In this document: positions 46,281 to 54,763 of the stretch, piece after piece
How positions within the stretch are numbered: position 1 is the stretch's first letter
How the letters are laid out: every line of letters starts with the position of its first letter
Source: Arthrobacter sp. U41
GTDB taxonomy: Bacteria; Actinomycetota; Actinomycetes; Actinomycetales; Micrococcaceae
DNA: 64,000 nucleotides
Direction of reading: 5' to 3'
Assembly: GCF_007679325.1 (NCBI RefSeq)
Contig: NZ_VEGI01000001.1
Location: forward strand, 1,550,001 to 1,614,000
Notes under the pieces: generated by a model
The model's input: the letters and a program-made list of their open reading frames with translations, nothing else
What the model was told of the DNA's origin: nothing
Databases searched by the model: none
Program-made: the position numbers and the translations under genes

Positions 46281-46823
46281 CTAGTCCGGCGACCGGTGAA
46301 GGACAAAGATGCCGCCATACGCGGGCTGGTCCGATCTCTGGCGGTCACTATTCGTGTATTCGTCCAGCACAGCGCCGATGCGCGTGATGAGGTCCTCGGC
46401 GTCCTCCTCGGAGAGGTGCAACACGAAGCGCGAGAGGCTGGCGATCGAGTCCGGCCCTGCTTCCGTCAGCTCCTCCCGGAACGCCTCGACCGGCGCCAGC
46501 GGACCGCCCGGACCAGCTTCAACCAGTGCGGTGTCCAGATTCCAGGACCGCCCCGTGGAACGGTACGGCTTCTCCAGCGCACCGCTTTCTCCCGCGCGGA
46601 CCTCGGCAGGTTCAAGGAATCCGGCGGAGAGCAATTGCCGCACGTGATAGAGCACCGTCCCCGGATCCTGGCCCAGCCGGTCGGCGAGTTGCTTGTTGGT
46701 CAGTTCGTGGAGTCCGCACAGACGCAGGATCCTCAGACGCAGCGGATGTGCCAGCGCCTTGATTTCCCGGGCGCTCGCGGCGGGTTTTTTCTCGTGGGCG
46801 CCCGTGGGCCCTGCGTCCGTCAT
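46281..46823 (-). CDS. winged-helix transcriptional regulator (ArsR-like)
   Basis: 180-residue regulator. HTH core REIKALAHPLRLRILRLCGLHELTNKQLADRLGQDPGTVLYHVRQLLSAGFLEP, followed by a helical C-terminal domain (LSRFVLHLSEEDAEDLITRIGAVLDEY). No metal-binding cysteine cluster is seen. Divergent from an MFS gene with a perfect inverted repeat between them. Confidence 0.9.
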   Translation of the reverse strand: MTDAGPTGAHEKKPAASAREIKALAHPLRLRILRLCGLHELTNKQLADRLGQDPGTVLYHVRQLLSAGFLEPAEVRAGESGALEKPYRSTGRSWNLDTALVEAGPGGPLAPVEAFREELTEAGPDSIASLSRFVLHLSEEDAEDLITRIGAVLDEYTNSDRQRSDQPAYGGIFVLHRSPD

Positions 46824-46848
46824 GTACCTATCCTACGATCTGATGTAC

Positions 46849-46871
46849 AAAATTCAATCACCTTGAATTTT
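46849..46871. promoter_or_regulatory. operator-like inverted repeat between regulator and MFS gene
   Basis: AAAATTCAA and TTGAATTTT are perfect arms around a 5-base centre (TCACC), 26 bp upstream of both flanking starts. The A/T-rich arms stand out in this GC-rich region. Predicted target of the ArsR-like protein. Confidence 0.7.
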
Positions 46872-46897
46872 CTCAATCAATAGGGAATGGTTCACCT

Positions 46898-48148
46898 ATG
46901 ACTAGTTCCGCAGCGCAGGTGAACGTACGGGGCAGCGCACCGCTGGGTGCGTCCTATTGGAAGCTGTGGACGTCCTCCGGGCTGTCCAACCTCGCGGACG
47001 GCGTGTTCAAGATCGCGCTGCCGCTGCTGGCCATTCAGTTCACGCAGTCACCCACGCTGATTGCCGGGCTGACCGTCGCCGCGACGCTTCCCTGGCTCCT
47101 CTTCGCCCTCACCGCCGGGGCGCTGGCCGACCGGCTGGACCGGCGCAAGCTCATGCTGTGGGCCAACCTCAGCCGCGCGGCGCTGCCGGCCGTGCTGATC
47201 GCCGTCGTCCTGCTGGATTCGGGCTCCATCTGGGCGCTGTACGTCGTGGCATTGATGGTGGGTGTGGCTGAAACGCTCTACGACACCTCCGCGCAGTCGA
47301 TCCTGCCCCAGGTGGTGCACCGGGATCAGTTGTCGCGCGCCAACGGCCGGCTCTACGCCGTCGAGCTCACCGCCAACCAGTTCGTTGGTCCTCCGCTGGG
47401 CGGGCTGCTGGTGACCCTGGGCGTCGTTGCGGGCTTTGCCGCGCCGGCGGCCCTCTGGCTTGCGGCCGTCGGTGCCCTGTTCCTGATCCCGGGGGCTTTT
47501 CGCACAGAGCGGGAGGTGAAGACGACACTGCGGTTCGACATTGGTGAGGGTTTGCGGTTCCTCTGGAACCAGAAGATCCTTCGCACGCTCGCGGTAATGA
47601 CCGGGGTGTTCAACTTCGCGTCCAGCGGGGCATTCGCGGTCCTGGTGCTGTTTGCCGTGGGACCGGCTTCCGAAATGAAACTTTCCGAAGTGGGGTTCGG
47701 CCTACTTCTGACGACCTCCGCTCTCGGCGCCTTCGTTGGCTCGTTCATGGCCGAACGCGTGGAGGCCAAGCTGGGCCGGTCCAGGTCCCTGGCACTCACG
47801 ATCTTCGGGGGCGCGTTGTTCGTCGGTGCGCCGGCCGTGACGGACAACCCCTATATTCTTGGCCCGCTCCTCTTTGTGGGCGGGATGCTGATCGTGCTGT
47901 GGAACGTCATCACCGTATCCCTGCGCCAGCGTATTGCCCCCAACCGCCTGCTGGGCCGGGTCAACAGCGCCTACCGCCTGCTGGCGTGGGGCACCATGCC
48001 CCTCGGCGCGGCAGCGGGCGGCCTGCTGGCCCAGTGGCTGGGCCTGCAGGTCATGTTCGGCATCATGGGAGTGCTGACCCTCGCGCTGCTCGGGTTGATG
48101 CCCATCCTGACGGACAAAGCGATTGCCGCGGCCGACGTCGAATCCTGA
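46898..48148 (+). CDS. MFS transporter (EntS/multidrug type)
   Basis: 416-residue transporter with 12 hydrophobic helices. Seen: GLSNLADGVFKIALPLLAIQFTQSP, ALTAGALADRLDRRKLM and YDTSAQSILPQVVHRDQLSRANGRLYAVELTANQFVGPPLGG, the latter typical of EntS/macrolide-efflux-like exporters. Divergent from the ArsR-like regulator, so probably an inducible efflux pump. Confidence 0.9.
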   Translation: MTSSAAQVNVRGSAPLGASYWKLWTSSGLSNLADGVFKIALPLLAIQFTQSPTLIAGLTVAATLPWLLFALTAGALADRLDRRKLMLWANLSRAALPAVLIAVVLLDSGSIWALYVVALMVGVAETLYDTSAQSILPQVVHRDQLSRANGRLYAVELTANQFVGPPLGGLLVTLGVVAGFAAPAALWLAAVGALFLIPGAFRTEREVKTTLRFDIGEGLRFLWNQKILRTLAVMTGVFNFASSGAFAVLVLFAVGPASEMKLSEVGFGLLLTTSALGAFVGSFMAERVEAKLGRSRSLALTIFGGALFVGAPAVTDNPYILGPLLFVGGMLIVLWNVITVSLRQRIAPNRLLGRVNSAYRLLAWGTMPLGAAAGGLLAQWLGLQVMFGIMGVLTLALLGLMPILTDKAIAAADVES

Positions 48149-48324
48149 GTTGTTCTGGTCCTTCCGGCCGTCGTGCTGCTGGGCTGACGGTCTCCGTTCT
48201 TGTGCTCGCTCTCCAGGCCCGAGCGGGCCAGTGGTCGATGCTCAGGGTCCTCTACTGCTATATTCTGGTGTTTCAGGCCCAGGCAGGGGGTAGCCGGGCA
48301 GAAGCACGTAGAACGGCCCCTTCA

Positions 48325-48960
48325 ATGGCATCCAACAGCAAATACCCAGGATTCGCGGCGCGAGAAATTCCCCATGACGAGTTTCTTGACTGCCCCACCG
48401 GGCTGGTTGAACACTACTTCGCGGACGGAGTATTCCGTTGGTCGGACGGGTTGTACCGCATTTACGGGTATGAACGGGGCGAGGTGGTCCCCTCCATGGA
48501 GATGGCACTGACCCACATCGAGCCTGAAGACCGGCCAAAAGTCGAGGCCTACTGGGAACGGGTGGCTGCCGCAGGTGGCCCGTCCTCCATTTACGTGTCC
48601 ATTCGCGACCGCAAGGACCGTCAGCACAAACTGCTCTTCTCTGCGGACTACATCCTCGAAGGAACTAAGCCTGTCGGTGTCTGGGGTGTGATCGTTGACC
48701 TCACGCAATCAATCCATTCAGACCGCCACCAACTCGCTACCGAGGCGGTCGCGGCATCAGCACTTAATCGGGCGGCTATTGAGCAGGCCAAGGGCATCCT
48801 CATGGGACGCACCGGGGTTGACGCCGACGAGGCTTATCAGCTCATGAACCAGCTGAGTCAGGATTCGAACCGCAAGGTCCATGCCATTGCCCACGAGATC
48901 ATCGAACGCGCCACGGCAGCGGGTCGGCGCGCAAAGAGCCAAAGCCACCAGTTGCAGTAG
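48325..48960 (+). CDS. PAS and ANTAR domain protein
   Basis: 211-residue putative antiterminator. A PAS fold (VFRWSDGLYRIYGYERGEVVPSMEMALTHIEPEDR) is followed by an RNA-binding ANTAR three-helix domain (ALNRAAIEQAKGILMGRTGVDADEAYQLMNQLSQDSNRKVHAIAHEIIE). Such proteins bind paired hairpins to prevent termination. Start ATG 48325 has only a weak ribosome site; longer upstream frames have less likely residues. A strong hairpin lies 20 bp after the stop. Confidence 0.9.
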   Translation: MASNSKYPGFAAREIPHDEFLDCPTGLVEHYFADGVFRWSDGLYRIYGYERGEVVPSMEMALTHIEPEDRPKVEAYWERVAAAGGPSSIYVSIRDRKDRQHKLLFSADYILEGTKPVGVWGVIVDLTQSIHSDRHQLATEAVAASALNRAAIEQAKGILMGRTGVDADEAYQLMNQLSQDSNRKVHAIAHEIIERATAAGRRAKSQSHQLQ

Positions 48961-48981
48961 TTTCCACACCGGACCGAACCG

Positions 48982-49009
48982 GACGACGGCGGGAACTCCC
49001 GCCGTCGTC
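48982..49009 (+). terminator. GC-rich hairpin terminator, copy 2 of a recurring family
   Basis: GACGACGGCGGGA and TCCCGCCGTCGTC are perfect 13-bp arms with a 2-base loop, just past the PAS-ANTAR gene. Same core as the hairpins at 15365 and 62261. Confidence 0.75.
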
Positions 49010-49048
49010 GGCGCGTCACAGGAAAACACAACGACACAAGCGCACAGT

Positions 49049-49540
49049 ATGAATATGAAATCACTACTCAGCGATGAAGTCGTCGCCGTACGTGGCGTCC
49101 TCACCGATACACACCCCGTCGATTTCCATGCCCTTGGACTCACCGGCGCGATTGACCGTCTGACCCTTCCCCTCCGCAAACGCGGCACCGTGGTGCATCT
49201 GGAGACTCCGCACCACTCGGTGGAAGTGGACCGGCAGTCCGCAACCCTTCTGTACCGCGCGGCGCAGGAGCTCCTCAGCAATGTCTATAAATTCGCCCAG
49301 GCGTCAGCGGTGACGATCCGGCTCGGCTGCGTCACCCACGGCATGAGCCACGGCCTTCAGCTCAAAGTGACCGACGACGGCGGCGGTTTCGACGTGCCGG
49401 CGGCCATGACTGGCCGGCACACCGGCATGGGACTGCGGCTCATGCGCGTGGCCGTAGGCCTCGCCGGCGGAGAGGTGACCATCGATTCGTCCGCCGCCGC
49501 CGCCGGAACCTGCGTGACCGTAACGCTGCCCCTGGACTAA
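49049..49540 (+). CDS. orphan HATPase domain protein (truncated NarL-type kinase)
   Basis: 163-residue protein made mostly of a histidine-kinase ATPase domain: N-box QELLSNVYKFAQA, G1 VTDDGGGFDVP and G2 HTGMGLRLMRVAVGLAGG. The N-terminus keeps only the end of a HisKA_3 dimerisation helix (DTHPVDFHALGLTGAIDRL) and lacks the phospho-accepting His motif and any sensor. It could be an anti-sigma-like or partner ATPase, or a remnant kinase. Ends in a 4-bp convergent overlap with the next gene. Confidence 0.8.
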   Translation: MNMKSLLSDEVVAVRGVLTDTHPVDFHALGLTGAIDRLTLPLRKRGTVVHLETPHHSVEVDRQSATLLYRAAQELLSNVYKFAQASAVTIRLGCVTHGMSHGLQLKVTDDGGGFDVPAAMTGRHTGMGLRLMRVAVGLAGGEVTIDSSAAAAGTCVTVTLPLD

Positions 49541-49965
49541 CGCGCGTTCACGGACGGCGTCGGCTCCTCATCGCCGGGCCGAAGGAAGTGCCAGGCCGCG
49601 ACTCCCACGGTCACCGCGACGGCCACCGCCCCGGCAATCAACCAGGCGTTCCCCGACGCCGTCCGCCGCGACTTGGCCGGGGCTGGCACCCGGGAACCTT
49701 TGGGCGCCACCCGCTGCAGGCCCTCGTGAACACGCGGAGTCAGAGTTTCCACTCCGCCGGCGAGTTCGTCAGCGAGCCGCCGCAGTCCGGCCTGGATCCT
49801 CGGGGACGCAGATTCAATCCCGGTATCGAGCCCCGCGACCATCTTTTGCAGTGCCGCTTCAACCTCGGGAGTGGCCCACTCCCTCCCCTTCGTGAGTTGC
49901 GACATGAGATTTTCGGAAAGGTGCCGGATCTGATCGGCCTGCACTGTGGGTGTTGCCGTGCGCAT
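49537..49965 (-). CDS. tail-anchored hypothetical protein
   Basis: 142-residue protein of unknown function. Mostly helical, with three related segments (TPEVEAALQKMVAGLDTGIESASP, RIQAGLRRLADELAGGVETLTP, RVHEGLQRVAPKG) that look like degenerate repeats, then a single C-terminal membrane helix (AWLIAGAVAVAVTVGVAAWHF) and a short acidic tail. Excellent AGGAGG ribosome site before the ATG at 49965. Likely a membrane-tethered helical protein; no partner identified. Confidence 0.72.
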   Translation of the reverse strand: MRTATPTVQADQIRHLSENLMSQLTKGREWATPEVEAALQKMVAGLDTGIESASPRIQAGLRRLADELAGGVETLTPRVHEGLQRVAPKGSRVPAPAKSRRTASGNAWLIAGAVAVAVTVGVAAWHFLRPGDEEPTPSVNAR

Positions 49966-50122
49966 GGTGCCTCCTAGGTGTGATGGATGCCCATAGCCTA
50001 CGGCGCCCGTCGCCGTCGAAAAAGTCCCCTTCCGGTGGCGGCGTCGGGAGGAGACTGTGGTCCCGTCAGGTCCGGGCCAAAAAGGTGTCGGCCAGGCAGT
50101 GCTTACGTGCCAGAATCCAAAC

Positions 50123-50902
50123 ATGACCAAGGAACGCAGTGAACTGAAGAGCATCGGATACGAGATCTTCATCGGCATCCTCTCGATCCTGTCGATCGTC
50201 AATCTCGTGCTCTTGTATCTCGTGCAGGACGAGTCGCTCGACACCGTGCTCACCGTGATGAACGCCCTTTTCAGCGTGATCTTCCTCGCCGACTTCCTCT
50301 ACCGAATCGTCACCGCGCCATCGGCGGGCGCCTATTTCTTCAAGCACTTCGGCTGGGCCGACCTGTTGGCCAGCGTGCCTGTTGCGCAATTCAAGATCCT
50401 GCGCGTCTTCCGGCTGGTCCGGGTGTACCGCCTGTTCCGCGAGGTCGGCAGCGGCACAATCGGCCGCGCGCTGATCAAAGATCGGGCCGGCAGCTCCCTG
50501 TACGTACTGCTGCTTATGGGCATCTTCGTGCTGGAATTCGGAAGCCTCTCCATACTCCGCGTCGAGCAGAACGCCCCGGAGGCCAACATCACCACCGCCT
50601 CGGACGCCATCTGGTACACGATCGTCACCATCTCGACGGTTGGATATGGTGACCAATATCCGGTCACCGATGCGGGCCGCACCATCGGTGCAGGCATTAT
50701 CGTCCTCGGTGTCGGCATCTTCGGCACCTTCACCGGCTACTTGGCCAACTTCTTCCTGTCGCCAAGAAAGAAAGAGCAAGCACCGACGGCCAGTGCGGCC
50801 GAAGGTCCTGCCGCGACGGTCGAAGGACTCCGCCTGCGCCTCGATGCGTCCGAAGCCAAGCTCAGCGAGATCAGGAAACTGCTTGTCGAGCCAACCCAGT
50901 GA
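50123..50902 (+). CDS. voltage-gated-like potassium channel
   Basis: 259-residue six-helix ion channel. S4-like segment with repeated basic residues (FKILRVFRLVRVYRLFREVG), pore helix and selectivity filter TIVTISTVGYGDQYP, and a hydrophobic S6. A C-terminal charged helix (VEGLRLRLDASEAKLSEIRKLL) has a coiled-coil pattern that would tetramerise. Long 5' extensions in frame lack a ribosome site; ATG 50123 is preceded by the usual purines only weakly. Confidence 0.9.
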   Translation: MTKERSELKSIGYEIFIGILSILSIVNLVLLYLVQDESLDTVLTVMNALFSVIFLADFLYRIVTAPSAGAYFFKHFGWADLLASVPVAQFKILRVFRLVRVYRLFREVGSGTIGRALIKDRAGSSLYVLLLMGIFVLEFGSLSILRVEQNAPEANITTASDAIWYTIVTISTVGYGDQYPVTDAGRTIGAGIIVLGVGIFGTFTGYLANFFLSPRKKEQAPTASAAEGPAATVEGLRLRLDASEAKLSEIRKLLVEPTQ

Positions 50903-51090
50903 ACTTCAACGCATAGTCGCTTAGAGCCCTTCGGTTCATCACTCCGGCAAAGCACTCCTGTGGACGGAGAACGGGTACTCCAGCCCGCGACACGGGCCCT
51001 GCCAGCCCGGCGGGAGCCGCACTTTCGTAGACTCATTGGAGATCCAGCTTGTTTCCGCTTGAGACAGGCCCGCCACAGGAAGAGTCATCG

Positions 51091-51867
51091 ATGAAGATTA
51101 TCGTCCTAGTAAAGGAGGTCCCCGACACCTATGGGGACCGAAAACTGAACCTTGAAACCGGCCTCGCCGATCGGGCGGCCAGCGAGACAGTCATTGATGA
51201 GATCGGTGAGCGTGCCCTGGAGCTGGCATTGACGTACGCCGACGCGAACCAGGGCACGGAGGTCGCAGTCCTCTCCCTCGCTCCGGAGGGCGCCACGGCA
51301 ACGATCCGCAAGGGGCTTGCGATGGGCGCGGGCAGCGCCACCCACATCTCCGACGAGGCGCTCCGGGGTGCGGATCTTGGGCTGACCGCCGAAACCTTGG
51401 CCGCAGCGATCCGCCGCGTGGACTTCGACCTGGTGATCACCGGCAACGTCTCCACCGACGGTTCCGGCGGGATGATTCCCGCGATGCTCGCCGAATTGCT
51501 CGACGTGCCGCTTGCCAGCGGCCTCAGCTCTGTACAGATCAGCGACGGCGCCGTGTCCGGTTCCCGGCCCGTGGAATCCGGGGTGCAGCAGGTGTCGGCG
51601 GCCCTGCCCGCGGTGATTTCCATTACCGAGGCGCTTCCCGGGCCGCGCTTCCCCAATTTCAAAGGCATCATGGCCGCGAAGAAGAAGCCCGTTGAGGTGC
51701 TGACACTCGCAGACCTCGGGGTCACGGCCGACAACCCGGACGCGGCCCGGTCGATCATGCTGACCGTGGCAGAGAAACCCCCGCGGGAAGCGGGCGTCAA
51801 GATCATTGACGAGGGTGACGCCGGCGAGAAGCTCGCTGACTTCCTCATCGAAAACCGACTGGCGTAA
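51091..51867 (+). CDS. etfB: electron transfer flavoprotein beta subunit
   Basis: 258-residue FixA/EtfB subunit, binding AMP or a second flavin. Seen: [87 protein letters not shown] and [21 protein letters not shown]. Cytosolic; accepts electrons from acyl-CoA-type dehydrogenases. GGAAGAG before the ATG. First gene of etfB-etfA-cytochrome b. Confidence 0.95.
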   Translation: MKIIVLVKEVPDTYGDRKLNLETGLADRAASETVIDEIGERALELALTYADANQGTEVAVLSLAPEGATATIRKGLAMGAGSATHISDEALRGADLGLTAETLAAAIRRVDFDLVITGNVSTDGSGGMIPAMLAELLDVPLASGLSSVQISDGAVSGSRPVESGVQQVSAALPAVISITEALPGPRFPNFKGIMAAKKKPVEVLTLADLGVTADNPDAARSIMLTVAEKPPREAGVKIIDEGDAGEKLADFLIENRLA

Positions 51868-51880
51868 GGAACAACCGATC

Positions 51881-52867
51881 ATGACTGAATTCCCTCGTGA
51901 CGCCATCCTCGTCGTCGTCGAAACCCAGCCTTCCGGTGAACTCGAGAAGGCAGCCCCCGGGCTCTTCGGCGCTGCCGCCGCAGCCGGAACGCCGATTGCC
52001 TTGGTGCTCGCCGCACCCGGCACCGGAAGCGCCGCCGCCGCCGCGGAGGCCGCAGACCTTGGTGCCGCGCACGTCCTGATCGCCGAGACTCCGGACCCGT
52101 CCGCGCTCGGCGTGCCGGGCGTTGACGCGCTGGCCGCCGCAGCGGAGCAGGTGCAGCCGGACGCGATACTGATCTCGCATTCCCTGAACGGGCGCGACCT
52201 TGCCGGCCGCTACGCCGTCCGATCGCGGGCAGCGGTTTCCGTCGATGTCATCGGAGTGTCCCGTGATGACGAGGGCGTCGTGGCCCACCACTCCGTCTAC
52301 GGCGGCGCCTACAACGTCACGTCAACGGCCACGTTCGGGGCGCCGGTCATCACGGTCCGGCAGGGCTCCATCGAGGCGCGCGCTGCGGCCCGGCCGCCGG
52401 CGTCGGAGACCCTGGCGGTGACGCCGTCCGGGAAGCCGGCCGCCCGGATCGACTCGTTCGACGAGGCCGTTGTCGCCACCTCGCGGCCGGAACTGCGAGG
52501 CGCAGCGAAGGTTGTCGCCGGCGGCCGGGGCCTGGGGTCGGAGGAACAGTTCGCCCTGGTGGAACAGCTCGCCGATACCCTCGGCGCTGCCATCGGTGCC
52601 TCGCGGGCCGCGGTGGATGCGGGCTATGTCCCGCAGGCGCACCAGGTGGGCCAGACCGGGGTTTCCGTGTCATCCCAGCTGTACATCGCGCTGGGCATCT
52701 CCGGCGCCATCCAGCACCGGGCCGGCATGCAGACCGCGAAGACGATCGTCGCCATCAACAAGGACGGGGACGCGCCGATCTTCGAGATCGCCGACTTCGG
52801 TGTGGTGGGCGATCTCTTCACGGTGGTACCCCAGCTGATCAGCGCCCTTGAGGCCCGGAAGAAGTAG
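51881..52867 (+). CDS. etfA: electron transfer flavoprotein alpha subunit
   Basis: 328-residue FixB/EtfA subunit carrying FAD. C-terminal FAD domain: [50 protein letters not shown] and [49 protein letters not shown], all the conserved FAD contacts present. Starts 13 bp after etfB with AAGGA upstream; two bases separate its stop from the cytochrome gene. Confidence 0.96.
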   Translation: MTEFPRDAILVVVETQPSGELEKAAPGLFGAAAAAGTPIALVLAAPGTGSAAAAAEAADLGAAHVLIAETPDPSALGVPGVDALAAAAEQVQPDAILISHSLNGRDLAGRYAVRSRAAVSVDVIGVSRDDEGVVAHHSVYGGAYNVTSTATFGAPVITVRQGSIEARAAARPPASETLAVTPSGKPAARIDSFDEAVVATSRPELRGAAKVVAGGRGLGSEEQFALVEQLADTLGAAIGASRAAVDAGYVPQAHQVGQTGVSVSSQLYIALGISGAIQHRAGMQTAKTIVAINKDGDAPIFEIADFGVVGDLFTVVPQLISALEARKK

Positions 52868-52869
52868 CC

Positions 52870-54609
52870 ATGGCAACCCAGTCTCGGTCCATTCGGCGGG
52901 GCCTGCCCCGCGTCGAAGGCGGTGACCCCTGGCCTGCCGCAGGCGAGGCGCCCGCACGCATTGCCGCATCGGAACCGGCAGCCCTGTCGGAGTCTGGGTC
53001 CAACGCGGAACCGGCCACCGCCGCGCCCGCCGCCGCTCCTTCCGCTGTTTCCGCAGCGCCTGCCGCTGCCCCGGAAACGGCACCGGGTACGACGGCGGTG
53101 TCCGCTCCGGTCCCGGCCGTGACCTCCGGCGCGGCGGCCTCGCGGCAGCTTCGCCGCGGCCTGCCGCGCGTGCCGGGCGGCGAACCGTGGCCGCCCGCGG
53201 GCCAGGCTCCGGCATCGGCGGCGGCCCTGTCCGGGGCCCCCGCCACCGGCACCACACAGACGCCGACGGCGGCTGAGGCGCCGGCCGCCGCCGCGGCTGC
53301 AACTCCGCAAGAAGTGCCGGCAGCGTCGCTGCCTGCCGCTGTTCCGGCGACTGCACCCGCGGTCGCCACGCCGACGACGGGAACCACACCGCTCCGGCGC
53401 GGCCTTCCCCGCGCCCCGGGCGGTGAACCGTGGCCGCCGGCCGGACTTGCTCCGGCGGTCGCTGCTGCCCCTGCTGTCGCCGCCGCCCCCGCGGTCCAGG
53501 CCAAGCCCGAACCCAGCGCCCATGCCCCGGCTGCCGGCGCGCCGGAGACCGCTGCCGTCGTCGAGCCTCCTGCGACGGCGGAGCCGGCCGCGCCCGCGAG
53601 CGCACCCGCGGTCCCCGCCGCAGCACCGGCCGCCCCGCCAGCAACCCCGGCAACCCCGGCACCGCCGGCCGCCGCTCAAAAGCCCGTGCCGCCGAAGGCC
53701 GAGGCAAGACTCTACGGGTCGCGCACCCTGGGCCAGTGGATCAAGCGCGTGGTGCTCCTCGTCGTCGGCGCCGTGGCCGCCGCCGCGATTCTTGTGCTCG
53801 CCGCACGCGGTGTGACGACGCTGCCTGGAGTGCCGGAGTTCCTCGAAAAGTACCCCGGCGAGTACCACCTGCCTGAGGCCGCCGAGCCGGGCTTCCCGTG
53901 GTGGGCGCAGTGGACACACTTCCTGAACTTCTTCCTGATGGTGCTCATCATCCGCTCCGGCTACCAGGTGCGCACGCAGCAGAAGCCGCCGGCGTTCTGG
54001 ACGCCGAAGGGCGGTGGCAAGAAGATCAGCATCAACCTCTGGCTGCACCAGTCGCTGGACATCCTGTGGCTGGCCAACGGACTCATCTTTGTGGTGCTGC
54101 TGTTCGCTTCCGGGCATTGGATGCGGATCGTCCCCACCAGCTGGGAGGTGTTCCCGAACGCGCTCTCGGCGCTCCTGCAGTACATGACACTCGACTGGCC
54201 CGTGGAGAACGGCTGGGTGAACTACAACAGCCTGCAGCAGCTCATGTACTTCGTTGTGGTGTTCATCGCGGCCCCGCTCGCGGCCATCACGGGTGCGCGC
54301 ATGAGCGAGTTCTGGCCGAAGGACGCGAAGACGCTGAACAGGATCTACCCGGTGGAGGCTGCGCGCGCCCTCCACTTCCCCACCATGTTGTTCTTCGTGC
54401 TGTTCATCCTCATCCACGTGTTCCTGGTGTTCGCGACCGGTGCGCTGCGCAACCTGAACCACATGTTCGGCGGCACCGACGAGGTTAACTGGACCGGGTT
54501 CTGGCTCTTTGCGGCCGCCATCGCCGTCACGGCGGCCGGATGGTACGCCGCCCGCCCGCTCGTGCTGGCACCCATCGCGAAGCTGTTCGGGCCGGTGAGC
54601 AGCCGCTAG
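52870..54609 (+). CDS. cytochrome b561-like membrane protein with repeat-bearing N-terminus
   Basis: 579-residue protein. Residues 1-275 are Ala/Pro-rich and probably disordered, with three copies of a conserved RRGLPR-x2-GG-x-PWP motif at residues 9, 95 and 176. Residues about 290-570 form a four-helix-type cytochrome b domain: His in [31 protein letters not shown] and [24 protein letters not shown] could ligate two hemes b. Directly follows etfA (2-bp gap), so it likely passes ETF electrons to membrane quinone. The repeated motif may be the docking element. Confidence 0.85.
   Translation: MATQSRSIRRGLPRVEGGDPWPAAGEAPARIAASEPAALSESGSNAEPATAAPAAAPSAVSAAPAAAPETAPGTTAVSAPVPAVTSGAAASRQLRRGLPRVPGGEPWPPAGQAPASAAALSGAPATGTTQTPTAAEAPAAAAAATPQEVPAASLPAAVPATAPAVATPTTGTTPLRRGLPRAPGGEPWPPAGLAPAVAAAPAVAAAPAVQAKPEPSAHAPAAGAPETAAVVEPPATAEPAAPASAPAVPAAAPAAPPATPATPAPPAAAQKPVPPKAEARLYGSRTLGQWIKRVVLLVVGAVAAAAILVLAARGVTTLPGVPEFLEKYPGEYHLPEAAEPGFPWWAQWTHFLNFFLMVLIIRSGYQVRTQQKPPAFWTPKGGGKKISINLWLHQSLDILWLANGLIFVVLLFASGHWMRIVPTSWEVFPNALSALLQYMTLDWPVENGWVNYNSLQQLMYFVVVFIAAPLAAITGARMSEFWPKDAKTLNRIYPVEAARALHFPTMLFFVLFILIHVFLVFATGALRNLNHMFGGTDEVNWTGFWLFAAAIAVTAAGWYAARPLVLAPIAKLFGPVSSR
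52894..53445 (+). repeat. three coding repeats [16 protein letters not shown] in the cytochrome b N-terminus
   Basis: 17-residue units at 52894-52944, 53152-53202 and 53395-53445 (residues 9-25, 95-111, 176-192). Units 2 and 3 differ only by a Val/Ala and the last residues; unit 1 is more diverged. They are spaced 86 and 81 residues apart by Ala/Pro/Thr-rich linkers. Confidence 0.85.
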
Positions 54610-54616
54610 GCAAGTC

Positions 54617-54636
54617 CCGGCCGGCGGCCTGCCGGG
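54617..54636 (+). terminator. possible weak hairpin after the cytochrome b gene
   Basis: CCCGGC (54617-54622) can pair with GCCGGG (54631-54636) around 8 bases, 8 bp beyond the stop. Short stem and no U-tract, so only a candidate end of the etfBA-cytochrome unit. Confidence 0.35.
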
Positions 54637-54763
54637 CTGAAAGTCTGGCACGAATGGTGCTTCAGCACGGAGTCTGGCTCAAAGAATGAATCATCTGGCT
54701 TTTAGGTTGAGATTGCAGCGAATTGGAAAGAACTGGGTGATTGCCGTCGATAGGGTGACTGGC

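Noticed and set aside
48860..48880. tRNA-like T-loop string GATTCGAACC
   Set aside because: It lies within the PAS-ANTAR coding sequence and no acceptor or anticodon arm can be folded around it.
52624..54651. Very long open frame (675 codons) on the minus strand opposite the cytochrome b gene
   Set aside because: Arg/Gly/His-rich shadow of a high-GC gene; no start signal, no recognisable domain, and the plus strand has clear conserved cytochrome features.
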